From: Methylorubrum sp. B1-46 | GTDB taxonomy: Bacteria > Pseudomonadota > Alphaproteobacteria > Rhizobiales > Beijerinckiaceae | Length of the DNA stretch: 64,000 nt | Reading direction: 5' to 3' | Assembly: GCF_021117295.1 (NCBI RefSeq) | Contig: NZ_CP088247.1 | Location: 3,859,001-3,923,000 of the forward strand | Shown: positions 9,254-18,581 of the stretch, piece by piece | Position numbering within the stretch: the stretch's first letter is position 1 | Layout of the letters: each line of letters starts with the position of its first letter | Position numbers and translations under genes: made by a program | Notes under the pieces: model-generated | Told to the model about the DNA's origin: nothing | The model's input: only the letters and a program-made list of their open reading frames with translations | The model's database searches: none

Positions 9254-10342
9254 TCAGCCGTCCTCCTGGTAGAGAAGCGTGAGCGTACCGAGGAGACTCC
9301 CTACCACGGCGGGGAACCACGCCGCCACTGTCGGCGCGACCATTCCCGACGCGCCCAGGCCCTCCATGACCTGCTGCACGACGTAGAGAACGAAGCCCGC
9401 GCTCACCCCGCCGAGCACGAGTTTCCCGACGCCACCAAAGCGGAAGAATCTTAAGGAAACCGTTGCCGCCACGAGAACCATCGCGAGGTAGAGCAGGGGC
9501 GTTGCCAGCAGCACATCGTACTGGAGGCGGTAGCGCGTGGCATCCAGCCCGGCCCGCTCGTGGCGCGCGATGGTCTCGGGAAGTTGCCAGAAGGGCACAG
9601 ATTCCGGGGGAGTGAAGCGCTGGCGGATCTGGCTCGGATCGAGCGTCGAGGCGACGAGGTAGACCTCGTGGCTCTCGGGCGGTTCGTCGCGTGTGAGAAC
9701 GCGCACGTCGCGCAATTCCCACCAGCCGTCGTGCAGGATCGCCTGCGCCGCCTCGACCTGGGCGGTGAAGGCGCCCGCGCCGTCGAACTGGAACACGGTG
9801 ACGCCGGCCAGCGTCGTGGTGCCCTCGATCGCCGTCTCGGCGCGGATGATCGCCTGCCCGTCGACGCTGCGCTGGCGCAGCCACAGGTCCTTGCCGGTGC
9901 CGGCCTTGGTCGCCTTGGCGAAGATCTTCGCCTCGATCTCGCTGGAGCGCTGCTTGAGCGCAGCGGACAGGGGATTGTACGCGCCGATGGCCAGCGCGCC
10001 GATCGCCAGCGCCACGAAGGCGCCGGGCTGGAGGAACTGCCAGGCCGAGATGCCGGCGGCCCGCGCCACCACGAGTTCGAGCTTGCGCGAGAGCTGGAGC
10101 AGGGCGGCCATGGAGCCGAACAACACGGCGAACGGCAGCACGCTCTCGGCCACCGCCGGCGTCCGGTAGAGCGCGAGCTGCGCCATCAGCCCCGGCGAGG
10201 CGCCCTCGGCGTCGCCGGCGCGCCGCAGAAGCTCGACGAAGTCGAGGGTGTAGACCAGGGCGAAGACCGTGAGAAACACGCCGAGGATGGTGCGCACGAA
10301 GCGCCACGCGAAGTAGCGGCCGAGGGTCGCGCCGATCAGCAT
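9254..10342 (-). CDS. lptG: LPS export ABC transporter permease LptG
   Basis: LptG is one of the two inner-membrane permease subunits of the LptB2FG transporter that extracts LPS from the inner membrane. The 362-residue protein has N-terminal membrane segments (LGRYFAWRFVRTILGVFLTVFALVYTL region), a periplasmic jellyroll domain and C-terminal membrane helices. The motif VARAAGISAWQFLQP at about residue 91 is the cytoplasmic coupling region that meets LptB. It sits 10 bp downstream of lptF and 6 bp upstream of lptD, clearly one operon. Confidence 0.93.
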   Translation of the reverse strand: MLIGATLGRYFAWRFVRTILGVFLTVFALVYTLDFVELLRRAGDAEGASPGLMAQLALYRTPAVAESVLPFAVLFGSMAALLQLSRKLELVVARAAGISAWQFLQPGAFVALAIGALAIGAYNPLSAALKQRSSEIEAKIFAKATKAGTGKDLWLRQRSVDGQAIIRAETAIEGTTTLAGVTVFQFDGAGAFTAQVEAAQAILHDGWWELRDVRVLTRDEPPESHEVYLVASTLDPSQIRQRFTPPESVPFWQLPETIARHERAGLDATRYRLQYDVLLATPLLYLAMVLVAATVSLRFFRFGGVGKLVLGGVSAGFVLYVVQQVMEGLGASGMVAPTVAAWFPAVVGSLLGTLTLLYQEDG

Positions 10343-10352
10343 GATCGTTCCC

Positions 10353-11522
10353 TCAGGCGCGCCCGGCCGCCGGGCGCCGCCGCAGGCTCCCCGCGAGCCG
10401 CCGCCCGAACCGGCCGAGCCCCTCGTTCATCGCCCGCACCCGGGCGCCGCCGAAGATCAGCAGGCAGGAGAGGGCGATGGCGCCGAGCGGTGCGGCGTAG
10501 ATCGCCACCACCGCGCCGGGGCTGCGCACGGCGGCGCTGCTCGCGGCAAAGCCCGCGATGCGTAAGCCTACGACGCCGAGCACGGCGCCGGCCACGGCCA
10601 TGCCCCGGCCCTGGCGCGTGGTGCGCGGATCGCCGAGAGCGGCGAACGCGATGAAGGCGAGCGCCAGCGGGTAGAGCCAGGCGGAGAGCCGGTCATGCAA
10701 CTCGGCCCGGAAGCGGCCCTTCTGCAGGCGGTAATAGCCCTCGCTCGTATCGGGGAAGAGCAGGGCCAGGGTCGAGCGCTCGCGCGGCTTGTAGATCGTC
10801 TCGGAATCCGGGGGCGTGAAGGCGGCGAGATCGACGGCGTAGCGCTCGTAGCTCACGATCGAGGAATCGCGGCTGTCCTTCTGCTGACGGTGGATGCTGC
10901 CCTTCTCCAGGACGAGGTAGGTCTGCCCGTCGACATCCGCCACGCGCCCGCGCTCGGCGAGGTAGACCACCGCCTTGCCGGCCTCGCGCTTGTCCTGGAT
11001 GAACAGGCCCTGGAGCGAACCGTCGGCGCCGCGCTCGCGGAAATGGAAGGTGATGCCGTTGTCGAGGGACGTGAACTGGCCCTCCTTGACGACGTTGGCG
11101 ACGAAGTCGCCGCGCACCCGCGTCAGCACGTCGCGCAGCTCCTGGAACGAGGAGGGCATGACCTGGATCGTCAGGAAGGCGACCACGACACTGACGGCGA
11201 AGGCGAGCGTCGCGAAGGGCCGCAGCAACTGGCGCGGCGGCATGCCGGCGGCCGACATCACGATGAGTTCGGAATCGCCGTTGAGCTTATTGAGCGCGTA
11301 GACGCAGGCGATGAACAGCGCGACCGGCGCGATCACCGTGATCAGCGTCGGCAGCGACAGCGCGGTGATGAACAGGAAGACGAGGAGCGTCTGCCCCTTG
11401 GCCGTGACGAGGTCGAGTTCGCGCAGGGCCTGCGTCACCCAGATCGTGCCGGTGAGGCCGATCAGGCAGGTGAGGAAGGCCCCGAGCGCGATCCTGAATA
11501 TGTAGCGCTCGATCTGCGTCAT
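10353..11522 (-). CDS. lptF: LPS export ABC transporter permease LptF
   Basis: LptF is the partner permease of LptG. The 389-residue product starts at MTQIERYIFRIALGAF (ATG at 11522; the frame is open ten codons further to 11552). Conserved parts are LALPTLITVIAPVALFIA-like membrane segments, the coupling stretch ELIVMSAAGMPPRQLLRP and a periplasmic domain with ITFHFRERG. Genes for LptB, LptC and LptA are not in the window. The promoter should lie between 11523 and the toxin-antitoxin genes. Confidence 0.92.
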   Translation of the reverse strand: MTQIERYIFRIALGAFLTCLIGLTGTIWVTQALRELDLVTAKGQTLLVFLFITALSLPTLITVIAPVALFIACVYALNKLNGDSELIVMSAAGMPPRQLLRPFATLAFAVSVVVAFLTIQVMPSSFQELRDVLTRVRGDFVANVVKEGQFTSLDNGITFHFRERGADGSLQGLFIQDKREAGKAVVYLAERGRVADVDGQTYLVLEKGSIHRQQKDSRDSSIVSYERYAVDLAAFTPPDSETIYKPRERSTLALLFPDTSEGYYRLQKGRFRAELHDRLSAWLYPLALAFIAFAALGDPRTTRQGRGMAVAGAVLGVVGLRIAGFAASSAAVRSPGAVVAIYAAPLGAIALSCLLIFGGARVRAMNEGLGRFGRRLAGSLRRRPAAGRA

Positions 11523-11671
11523 CCGCGCTGCCCGAATCCGTCCTTCATCCACGTGCCGTGAGCGGCACCCCGTGCAAGGGACAGGACGCCGAGACTGCCG
11601 GCTTCGGGCGCCCGGAATGAGGCCGTTTCGCGGCGACGGGATCCGAGGGACGGAAGAGGGCGGGGAACGCC

Positions 11672-11998
11672 TCAGGCCGCCTCGGGCTGCGAGCGAATGA
11701 CGGAGACGGTCATCCGAAGATCGAGGGCGCGCAGCACGCCGAGCACCGTGGACAGACCCGGATTGCCGGTCTCGGACAGGGCCTTGTACAGGCTTTCGCG
11801 CCCAAGGCCCGCCCTCTCGGCGATCCCGGCCATGCTCCGGGAGCGGGCAATGGTCCCGAGCGCCCGGCGAAACTCGACCTCGTCGCCGTCCTCCAAAACT
11901 TCGGTAAGGTAGGCCGCGGCGTCCTCGGGCGTGCGGATGTAGTTGGCGATGTCGAATGGCTTCGTCGGCGTTGCTGCCGGCGCGTCGGAATGCGTCAT
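11672..11998 (-). CDS. higA: HigA-like antitoxin (addiction module antidote)
   Basis: A 108-residue DNA-binding antitoxin of the putative addiction-module antidote family (TIGR02684-like), partner of the toxin gene just upstream. The N-terminal part (KPFDIANYIRTPEDAAAYLTEVLEDGDEVEF) and the Xre-type helix-turn-helix (AGIAERAGLGRESLYKALSETGNPGLSTVLGVLRAL) match the family closely. The ATG at 11998 has GAGGAGG a few bases upstream and fits the family start; the longer frame is not needed. The toxin stop lies 10 bp upstream, so the pair is co-transcribed toxin first, the HigBA order. Confidence 0.88.
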   Translation of the reverse strand: MTHSDAPAATPTKPFDIANYIRTPEDAAAYLTEVLEDGDEVEFRRALGTIARSRSMAGIAERAGLGRESLYKALSETGNPGLSTVLGVLRALDLRMTVSVIRSQPEAA

Positions 11999-12008
11999 GA
12001 CCTCCTCC

Positions 12009-12302
12009 TCAGACTGTCCGAGCGAGCGCTTTGGCCCGCGCGATATCGCGGGTCTGCGTATCCTTGTCCCCACCGCACAGCAGCACGACGATGGTCCCGT
12101 CGGTCCGCTCGACGAAATAGACACGGTAGCCCGGTCCAAAATCGATTTTCATTTCATGAACGCCTTCCCCCACCGACCTGACCACGCCCGGATTGCCCTG
12201 CTGAAGACGGTCGATCCGAGTCAGGATCTTGGTTCGACCCATTCGATCCCGCAGCCGGAGAAGCCAAGCGTCGAAGATATCGGTGGTAAGGATCTGCGGC
12301 AC
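12009..12302 (-). CDS. higB: RelE/ParE-superfamily toxin, HigB-like
   Basis: A 97-residue toxin of the phage-derived Gp49-like/HigB group, probably an mRNA interferase. Key stretches are IFDAWLLRLRD, RTKILTRIDRLQQGNPG, GEGVHEMKIDFGPGYRVYFVE and IVVLLCGGDKDTQTRDI, which match the family from end to end. I start at the GTG at 12302 because the conserved alignment begins there; an ATG 20 codons later (MGRTKI) would remove the first helix. A perfect palindrome lies only 6 bp upstream of this GTG, so transcription must begin inside or next to it. Confidence 0.85.
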   Translation of the reverse strand: MPQILTTDIFDAWLLRLRDRMGRTKILTRIDRLQQGNPGVVRSVGEGVHEMKIDFGPGYRVYFVERTDGTIVVLLCGGDKDTQTRDIARAKALARTV

Positions 12303-12308
12303 GCGATT

Positions 12309-12326
12309 TGTATCCCACAGGATACA
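12309..12326. promoter_or_regulatory. palindromic operator candidate of the toxin-antitoxin pair
   Basis: A perfect inverted repeat TGTATCC-CACA-GGATACA immediately upstream of the toxin start. Antitoxins of this type repress their own operon through such palindromes via the helix-turn-helix domain, so this is the best candidate operator. That the palindrome is present is direct observation; its role is inference from family behaviour. Confidence 0.6.
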
Positions 12327-12421
12327 GCAATGGGGAAGGTCTGTTCGTGAGCGAAGACATCCGACGGCGTGGGCAGGCCTGCCTCGTCGGAGCTTGCCAC
12401 GGCCGGAAGCGAGACCGGGGC

Positions 12422-12565
12422 ATGTCGACGGCACCCGTCCCCCGACAGCAGCAAAATATCGAGGCCGCCCTCGAACGCGGGCTGACGGACGTGCGGGCCG
12501 GCCTTGTCGTCCCGGTGGCCAAAGCCTTCATCCGCCTGCGGCGAGCGATCGGGCTGCCGGGTTGA
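12422..12565 (+). pseudogene. possible ParD/CopG-type antitoxin remnant
   Basis: A 47-codon frame from an ATG at 12422 whose residues [30 protein letters not shown] look like the C-terminal toxin-binding end of ParD-type antitoxins (an ALxRGLADxxAGRVxP pattern). There is no DNA-binding N-terminus and no toxin gene follows; pepA comes next. It is either a decayed fragment left by turnover of addiction modules or a chance match. The rest of 12327-12686 holds no other gene and must contain the pepA promoter. Confidence 0.3.
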
Positions 12566-12686
12566 GCGGCCTCGCCCGCGACCCGCCCCCGCGTTGCGTT
12601 CTGCGCCTCACCGGGTACACAGGTTCGCCGGCTGTCGCGGGGCCCGCGGCACGCCGCCGGAATGCGGGTGGAAAGCGAAGAGCATC

Positions 12687-14180
12687 ATGGCCGGTGGGAT
12701 CGAAATCGCCTTTGAGCCGCTGTCGTCGCGCGGTGCCGGGGGCGACCTCGTGGTGTTCGTGGGCGACGACCTTGCCTTGTCGGGGGCTGCGGCGGAAATC
12801 CTGGGCCGGCCGGGCGCCGAGCTGGTCGCCCGCGCCGCGGCAAGCGAGCGCTTCAAGGGCAAGGCGCAGTCGGCGCTGGTCCTTCCGGCCCCGGCGGGCG
12901 TGGAGGCCGACCGCCTCGTGGTGATCGGCCTCGGTTCGGAGAAGGACCGGGCCAAGATCGACTGGACCGTGCTCGGCGGCTTCACCGCGGGCAAGGTCGG
13001 CGGGCGCACGGCCAAAGTCGTGCTCGATTGGCAAGGCTTTGCCGGCAGCGCCCGGGACGCCGCCGACTTCACGCTCGGCGCGCGCCTGCGCAGCTACCGC
13101 TTCGACGCGTACAAGACCAAGAAGAAGGACGAGGACGAGGCGGGAGCCGCGCTGACCCTTCTGGTCGCCGACCCGTCCGCGGCGCGGGCCGCCGCGGGCG
13201 CCGCCGAGGCGGTGGCCGAGGGCGTGATCCTGGCCCGCAACCTCGTCAACGAGCCACCGAACGTCCTCTACCCCGAGGAATATGCCCGCCGCGTCTCCGA
13301 GCTGACGCGCCTCGGCGTCGAGGTCGAGATCCTCGACGTGGCGCGGATGCGCGAACTCGGCATGGGCGCACTGCTGGCGGTGGCGCAGGGCTCGGCCCGC
13401 GAGCCGCGGGTGGCGATCATGCGCTGGAACGGGGCGGACGACGCCTCCGAGCCGCCGCTGGCGCTGATCGGCAAGGGCGTGGTGTTCGATTCCGGCGGCG
13501 TCTCGATCAAGTCGGCCGGCGGCATGGAGGACATGAAGGGCGACATGGGCGGCTCGGCCGCCGTCGTCGGCACCCTGCACGCGCTGGCCTCGCGCAAGGC
13601 CAAGGCGAACGTGGTCGGCGCCATCGGCATCGTCGAGAACATGCCCGACGGCAATTCCTACCGCCCCTCCGACATCGTCACCTCGCTCTCCGGGCAGACC
13701 ATCGAGGTCATCAACACCGACGCCGAAGGCCGCCTCGTGCTCGCCGACGTGCTCTGGCACGTCCAGGCGACCTACAAGCCCAAGGCGATGATCGATCTGG
13801 CCACGCTCACCGGCGCGATCATCGTCGCGCTCGGCCAGGACATCGCCGGCCTGTTCTCCAACGACGACGCGCTCTCGGCCCAGATCACCGCTTCCGGTGA
13901 GGCGGCAGGCGAGCGGGTGTGGCGGATGCCACTCATCCCGGCCTACGACAAGGCGATCGACTCGAAGTTCGCCGACATGAAGAACACCGGCGGGCGCCAC
14001 GGCGGCGCGGCGACGGCGGCCGCCTTCCTCAAGCGCTACGTCAACGACGTGCCGTGGGCGCATCTCGACATCGCCGGCGTCGCCATGGCCTCCACCGCCT
14101 CCGAGATCAACCGGAGCTGGGGCGCGGGCTGGGGCGTGCGCCTGCTCGACCGGCTCGTGCGCGAACACTACGAGCGGTGA
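12687..14180 (+). CDS. pepA: leucyl aminopeptidase (M17 family)
   Basis: PepA is a cytoplasmic di-zinc/manganese aminopeptidase that releases N-terminal residues, and in some bacteria also binds DNA. The 497-residue protein carries the metal/catalytic motifs [11 protein letters not shown] (residues 261-271) and the family signature NTDAEGRL (343-350). The start ATG at 12687 (MAGGIEI) begins the N-terminal domain; the upstream extension of the frame is non-homologous. Its stop overlaps the next gene by four bases. In many alphaproteobacteria pepA lies divergent from lptF, as here, but the toxin-antitoxin pair now separates them. Confidence 0.94.
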   Translation: MAGGIEIAFEPLSSRGAGGDLVVFVGDDLALSGAAAEILGRPGAELVARAAASERFKGKAQSALVLPAPAGVEADRLVVIGLGSEKDRAKIDWTVLGGFTAGKVGGRTAKVVLDWQGFAGSARDAADFTLGARLRSYRFDAYKTKKKDEDEAGAALTLLVADPSAARAAAGAAEAVAEGVILARNLVNEPPNVLYPEEYARRVSELTRLGVEVEILDVARMRELGMGALLAVAQGSAREPRVAIMRWNGADDASEPPLALIGKGVVFDSGGVSIKSAGGMEDMKGDMGGSAAVVGTLHALASRKAKANVVGAIGIVENMPDGNSYRPSDIVTSLSGQTIEVINTDAEGRLVLADVLWHVQATYKPKAMIDLATLTGAIIVALGQDIAGLFSNDDALSAQITASGEAAGERVWRMPLIPAYDKAIDSKFADMKNTGGRHGGAATAAAFLKRYVNDVPWAHLDIAGVAMASTASEINRSWGAGWGVRLLDRLVREHYER

Positions 14181-14953
14181 GCCGCACGGCCGCGCGCTCC
14201 GCCGGGGCGGGGGCCGAACCGGCGTCGCAGCGCGGCGCCTGGGCGATCGCCGCAGCGCCGCTGCTGGCGGCGCTCACCGCCCTGTTCGCCGTGTTCCTCA
14301 CCGGCTTCGATCAACGCAGCGCGATGCCGCCGGACGTGGCGGCGCGCTTCTACGGCTTCTTCCTCGACCGCTACCCGCTCTTCGCCTTCGCGCTGGTCTA
14401 CGGCCTCGTCCGCATCCTGGCCGTGATGCTGGCGCCGGGCTCGGCCTCGCCGGTCCGGCGGCTCGTCGGTGGAGGGCTCGGCCTCGCCCTGGTGCTGGGG
14501 CTGAGCCTGCACCCGACCTTCGGCGGCTTCGTGTTGCGGGCGGGCTTCGCCACCGGCAGCGGCGCCTTCCTCAACGGCACGCCGATGGCGCTCGCCTACG
14601 CGATGGGGGCGGGCGCCGCCGCGGGCCTGTTCGGCCTCGCCATGGGGCTCGGTGCGCGGCTTGCCGGCCGATCCGGTCCGGCGCGCGCCGGCAGCCGCCG
14701 GCGCCGGGCCGGACAAGCGCTGCTCGGGGCTCTCATGGGCTTTCTCGCCCTGTGGTTCGCCGCCGCCATGATCGGGCTGGCCCGCGATGCCGGGTTCGGC
14801 CCCTGGCCGCGCCGCCCGCTCGATGCCCGCGACCTCGTCATCGCCGCCCTGCTGCTGACGGGCGCCGCACTGCCGCACGTGGCCCTCGTGGCCGCGCGCC
14901 TGCGACGGACAGTCCATGCGATGTCTCCGGCAAGGCGGGACGGCGCGGCTTGA
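14177..14953 (+). CDS. multi-pass membrane protein of unknown function
   Basis: A 258-residue hydrophobic protein beginning at a GTG that overlaps the pepA stop (GTGA at 14177-14180), so it is translationally coupled to pepA. About six membrane segments can be seen ([85 protein letters not shown] and [20 protein letters not shown]). No family motif is recognised. Tight coupling to a peptidase may be incidental. Confidence 0.65.
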   Translation: MSRTAARSAGAGAEPASQRGAWAIAAAPLLAALTALFAVFLTGFDQRSAMPPDVAARFYGFFLDRYPLFAFALVYGLVRILAVMLAPGSASPVRRLVGGGLGLALVLGLSLHPTFGGFVLRAGFATGSGAFLNGTPMALAYAMGAGAAAGLFGLAMGLGARLAGRSGPARAGSRRRRAGQALLGALMGFLALWFAAAMIGLARDAGFGPWPRRPLDARDLVIAALLLTGAALPHVALVAARLRRTVHAMSPARRDGAA

Positions 14954-15051
14954 TCGAACGCGCCGGAAACGCTTAAGCCACAACGGGAAGCGGCGCCGCC
15001 GACGAGTGGCGGTCCTCATAAACCGCGCACCACAGGGCAGGAGGGACGAGG

Positions 15052-16794
15052 ATGGCGCAGGACCGGAGCGCGGAGCGCCCTTGGCTGGCCGCCTATCCCC
15101 CCGGCATTCCCGCCGACATCGACGCGGACGCGGTCGGCACGGTGGTCGATCTGTTCGACCGCAGCGTCCTGCGCTTCGCCGAGCGCCCGGCGATCACCTG
15201 CTTCGGTGCGAGCCTGCGCTACCGCGAGGTCGGCGCCGCCGCTCAGGCGGTGGCGGCGTGGCTGGCCGCCAACGGCTACGGCAAGGGCGGCAAAAGCGGC
15301 AAGGGCGGCCCCGAGGGCATCGGCGACCGTGTGGCGGTGATGATGCCCAACGTCCCGGCCTGTCCCGTCGCGCTGCTCGGCGTGCTGGTGGCGGGCTGCA
15401 CCGTCGTCAACGTCAACCCGCTCTACACCCCGCGCGAGCTCGCGGCGCAGATCAACGATTCCGGCGCCCGCGTCCTGTTCGTGCTGGAGAACTTCTGCCA
15501 CACGGTGGCGCAGGCGCTGCCGCAGATGCCGGGCCTGGAGCGGATCGTCGTGGCCGGCCCCGGCGACCTGCTCGGCCTGAAGGGGCGGATCATCGATCTC
15601 GTGTCGCGGCGGGTGAAGCGGGCGGTGCCGCCCTACGCCCTGCCGGCCGGGCGGACCCTGCGGTTCGAGGCGGTTCTGCGGGCCGGCCGCGGCCTCAAGC
15701 GCCCTTCGGTCGCGATCGAGCCCGGCGACGTCGCCTTCCTGCAATATACCGGCGGCACCACCGGCATCGCCAAGGCGGCGATGCTGACCCACCGCAACAT
15801 CATGGCCAATGTCGAGCAGAGCCGGGCGTGGTTCCGCGGCTCGGCGGAGGACGGCGACGGGCGCGTGGCGGTCACGGCGCTCCCGCTCTACCACATCTTC
15901 GCGCTGACCGCCTGCTTCCTGTTCTTCTTCCGGCTCGGCGGCTGCTGCCTCCTGATCCCCAACCCGCGCGACCTCGACGGCTTCGTGAAGACCCTGAGCC
16001 GCACCCGGTTCACCAACTTCGCCGGGGTGAACACGCTGTTCAACGCGCTCAACAACCACCCGAAGATCGGCACGGTCGATTTCTCGAAGGTGGAATACGT
16101 GGTCGGCGGCGGCATGGCGGTGCAGTCTTCGGTCGCCGCCCGCTGGAAGGCGATCACCGGCCAGACCATCCTCGAAGGCTACGGCCTGTCGGAAACTTCG
16201 CCGGTGGTGAGCGTCAACCCGCTCGGGCTGGCCGAGTGGACCGGCACGATCGGCTATCCGCTGCCCTCGACCGAGGTGACGATCCGCGCCGAGGACGGCA
16301 CGGTGCTGCCCTTCGGCGTGCCGGGCGAACTCTGCGTGCGCGGGCCCCAGGTGATGGCCGGCTACTGGAACCGCCCCGAGGAGACGCGGGCGTCGATGAC
16401 CGCCGACGGCTTCTTCCGCACCGGCGACGTGGCGGTGATGACGCCCGACGGCCAGATCCGCATCGTCGACCGGATGAAGGACATGATCCTCGTCTCCGGC
16501 TTCAACGTCTATCCGAACGAGGTCGAGGACGTCCTCGCCACCCATCCGGCGGTGGTCGAGTGCGCGGTGGTCGGTGCGCCCTGCGGCGACAGCGGCGAGA
16601 TGGTCGTCGCCCACGTGGTTCTGCGCGACCCCTCGGTGGAGCCGGACGCGCTCCGGGCGCATGCCCGCGCCAGCCTCACCGGCTACAAGGTGCCGCGCCG
16701 GATCGTGATCCAGGACAGCCTGCCGAAGACCAATGTCGGCAAGGTGCTGCGCCGGGCGCTGCGGGAGGAGGCGGGTGCGCCGTCGCGAGGTTGA
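15052..16794 (+). CDS. fadD: long-chain acyl-CoA ligase, FadD-like
   Basis: An ANL-superfamily enzyme that activates a fatty or related carboxylic acid to its CoA thioester through an acyl-AMP. The 580-residue protein has the P-loop-like A3 motif YTGGTTGIAK (residues 232-241), the A5 motif EGYGLSETSP, the A7 motif FRTGDVAVM and the A8/A10 region RMKDMILVSGFNVYPNEVE ... KTNVGKVLRR. GGAGGGACGAGG lies before the ATG. The Gly/Lys-rich insertion after residue 75 (KGGKSGKGG) is unusual but likely a loop. Chain-length preference cannot be read from sequence. Confidence 0.9.
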   Translation: MAQDRSAERPWLAAYPPGIPADIDADAVGTVVDLFDRSVLRFAERPAITCFGASLRYREVGAAAQAVAAWLAANGYGKGGKSGKGGPEGIGDRVAVMMPNVPACPVALLGVLVAGCTVVNVNPLYTPRELAAQINDSGARVLFVLENFCHTVAQALPQMPGLERIVVAGPGDLLGLKGRIIDLVSRRVKRAVPPYALPAGRTLRFEAVLRAGRGLKRPSVAIEPGDVAFLQYTGGTTGIAKAAMLTHRNIMANVEQSRAWFRGSAEDGDGRVAVTALPLYHIFALTACFLFFFRLGGCCLLIPNPRDLDGFVKTLSRTRFTNFAGVNTLFNALNNHPKIGTVDFSKVEYVVGGGMAVQSSVAARWKAITGQTILEGYGLSETSPVVSVNPLGLAEWTGTIGYPLPSTEVTIRAEDGTVLPFGVPGELCVRGPQVMAGYWNRPEETRASMTADGFFRTGDVAVMTPDGQIRIVDRMKDMILVSGFNVYPNEVEDVLATHPAVVECAVVGAPCGDSGEMVVAHVVLRDPSVEPDALRAHARASLTGYKVPRRIVIQDSLPKTNVGKVLRRALREEAGAPSRG

Positions 16795-16952
16795 GGAGGG
16801 TGCCTTCCGGGGCCGGATCAGCTTGACCGAGCGAAGGACTGCTGAGGGTGGGAGGCTGCTGTTGAGCACCTGTCCGCTGAACGACGGCTTCGCCCCATGA
16901 GCCGACATTTGTCGGCACGCGCCGAACCGCCGCTCCCGACCCTACTCGGACG

Positions 16953-17057
16953 CTAGAGCATCATCCCGAAAGGTGGTTGTCGGCTTTCAGAAAAAATGCT
17001 GCAGAAACAAGGAGCTAGAGCATCATCCTGGATCCGATATCCCGGATGATGCTCTAG
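16953..17057 (+). repeat. palindromic repeat, left copy
   Basis: A ~105-bp element beginning CTAGAGCATCATCCCGAAAGG and ending in a perfect 14-bp inverted repeat (arms 17015-17028 and 17044-17057, 15-nt loop). The same element occurs in reverse orientation at 19402-19502. The terminal stem-loop may also act as a transcription terminator for the glycosyltransferase gene, which ends at 17216 and reads toward it. Confidence 0.75.
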
Positions 17058-17093
17058 GAACGTCTGCTTGCCGGCAATGTGGACGGGCTGATC

Positions 17094-17187
17094 CGGTCTC
17101 CGCTTGATCAAAGCGGGGATCGGATTGGCAAGCCCGCGCGGCGCTTGAGCGACGGCCAAATCCGCCATCCCGAAGGGATCAACCGGA
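17094..17187. repeat. MITE-like element, copy 1
   Basis: A 94-bp element with ends CGGTCTCCGCTTGATC and GATCAACCGGA. The terminal 11-mers are inverted repeats with one mismatch. An element with identical ends but a different and longer interior lies at 47068-47223. It contains no gene. Non-autonomous mobile or REP-like status is inferred from the shared ends. Confidence 0.55.
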
Positions 17188-17215
17188 TTTGGTATGAGAT
17201 ATTTGATCGCTTCGC

Positions 17216-18358
17216 TCAGCTCGATGTCGCTTGCGGGGCTCGGGAGTCGCTTGAGCTCGGGGGCAGCTTGCCGAGGGCGAAGCGCATGTTGGCTAGAAAG
17301 CGCGGACGCTCCGCCTCCGGCACCTCCCCGCCCTCTAGGGCGCGCAGGCTCGCATCAAGGGATTCGCGGTAGCGCCCGCACCAATAGGCGTTGACCGCGA
17401 ACTCGTCATAGAGCCCGTAGGCGTAGATCCATGTCTCGATGAACAGTCCGTCCGCCGGCGCCGGCAGGCCGAGCAACGGCTCGGCGAGCGAGCACCCTTG
17501 CGCATGCCGGGACAGGACGCGGCAGAGACGGCTGGCAGCGTGGGCGGCCTCGGCCCGACCGGGCACAGCGGCGTTGGCTCGGGCATAGATCGCGAGGATC
17601 GAGTCAGGTGGGCAGCCCAGCCGCTCCATCATCCGCCCGGCCTGGAGCAGGCTGACGTAGACCTCCTCGCCCCAGAAGCCGAGTTCCGCTCGGCGCAAGT
17701 AGGCTTCAATTGCCTTGGTGAGTTGGCCGCAATCGCGGTAGCTCTGCGCGAGATAGAAGGTATAGCGCGAGACGAGGAAGGGGTCCGACTCGGTAGCGAG
17801 AGCGCGTTCGAGTACCTGCGCATCCTGACCGTAGGTCTGCGGGTCACGGCGGCGAGCGCCATCGTGGTTGCGCACCATCGTCACCGGCAGCGTGCCGGCG
17901 GTGGTGGTCACGTCCCCGCAAGTTAAGAACTCATGCAGCACGCCCCGGTAGCGCCAAGGCAATGCCGAGCGGACGATCTGCGTACGCTGGTAGATGATTC
18001 CTTCATCGGCGATGTCGAGGAAGTAGGCGTCTGCTTCCAGATCCGGCAGGACGAAGCTGGGCGGCATGCGAAGCGTGTCGTCGGCGTCTATGATCAGCGT
18101 AAAGGTACCGTGTGCCCGAGCGAAGGCGAGTGCCTCACTGCGGTTGTGCGCGAAATCCTGCCAGGGACGCTGGTGCAGGGTGCCAGGCAAATCACGCAAT
18201 GCATCGCCGATGATCGCCTGCGTCCCGTCCGTTGAACCCGTGTCGACGATGATCCAATGATCGATAATCGGTCGGACTGAGGCGAGGCAGCGGCGGATGA
18301 CGGGCGCCTCGTTCTTGACGATCATGCACAGGCAGACAGTCTGACCAGTCGGCGTCAC
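17216..18358 (-). CDS. family 2 glycosyltransferase
   Basis: A 380-residue GT-A-fold glycosyltransferase. Motifs in order: VCLCMIVKNEAPVIRRCL near the N-terminus, DTGSTDGTQ around residue 40, and the metal-binding DADDT near residue 92. The C-terminal half looks like helical repeats (TPR-like: SRYTFYLAQSYRDCGQLTKAIEAYLRRAELG), as often seen in this WcaA-type group. There are no membrane segments, so it is cytosolic. The sugar and acceptor are unknown; the neighbour upstream on the same strand (FDxxWY-repeat protein) is of a kind often tied to glycosyltransferases. Confidence 0.87.
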   Translation of the reverse strand: MTPTGQTVCLCMIVKNEAPVIRRCLASVRPIIDHWIIVDTGSTDGTQAIIGDALRDLPGTLHQRPWQDFAHNRSEALAFARAHGTFTLIIDADDTLRMPPSFVLPDLEADAYFLDIADEGIIYQRTQIVRSALPWRYRGVLHEFLTCGDVTTTAGTLPVTMVRNHDGARRRDPQTYGQDAQVLERALATESDPFLVSRYTFYLAQSYRDCGQLTKAIEAYLRRAELGFWGEEVYVSLLQAGRMMERLGCPPDSILAIYARANAAVPGRAEAAHAASRLCRVLSRHAQGCSLAEPLLGLPAPADGLFIETWIYAYGLYDEFAVNAYWCGRYRESLDASLRALEGGEVPEAERPRFLANMRFALGKLPPSSSDSRAPQATSS

Positions 18359-18581
18359 AACAGCTCACCTCACGCGTCGAAGAAGGGGGGTCGACAGAGC
18401 AGAGCGACCTGGCAGCATCGCATGGCTGCAACCGGCGCCTGCCAAGGCAAGATATAATCGATGCAAGTTCTGCGCATCGAGAGACAATCATTGCAAAACA
18501 TCACTTGCTGGCAAAAAGGGGCAGATTCAACTCATCCTATTATCGGTGACGCCTGCTATATACACTTTCAGAAGATGCTAT

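Noticed and set aside
6413..9454. 1013-codon open frame opposite lptD and lptG
   Set aside because: It is the mirror of two clear LPS export genes, is low in hydrophobic pattern and rich in Arg/Glu/His as expected for antisense of GC-rich coding DNA, and has no motif.
12528..14168. 546-codon open frame opposite pepA
   Set aside because: Antisense of a complete M17 peptidase with all motifs; the His/Arg/Asp-rich translation matches no family.
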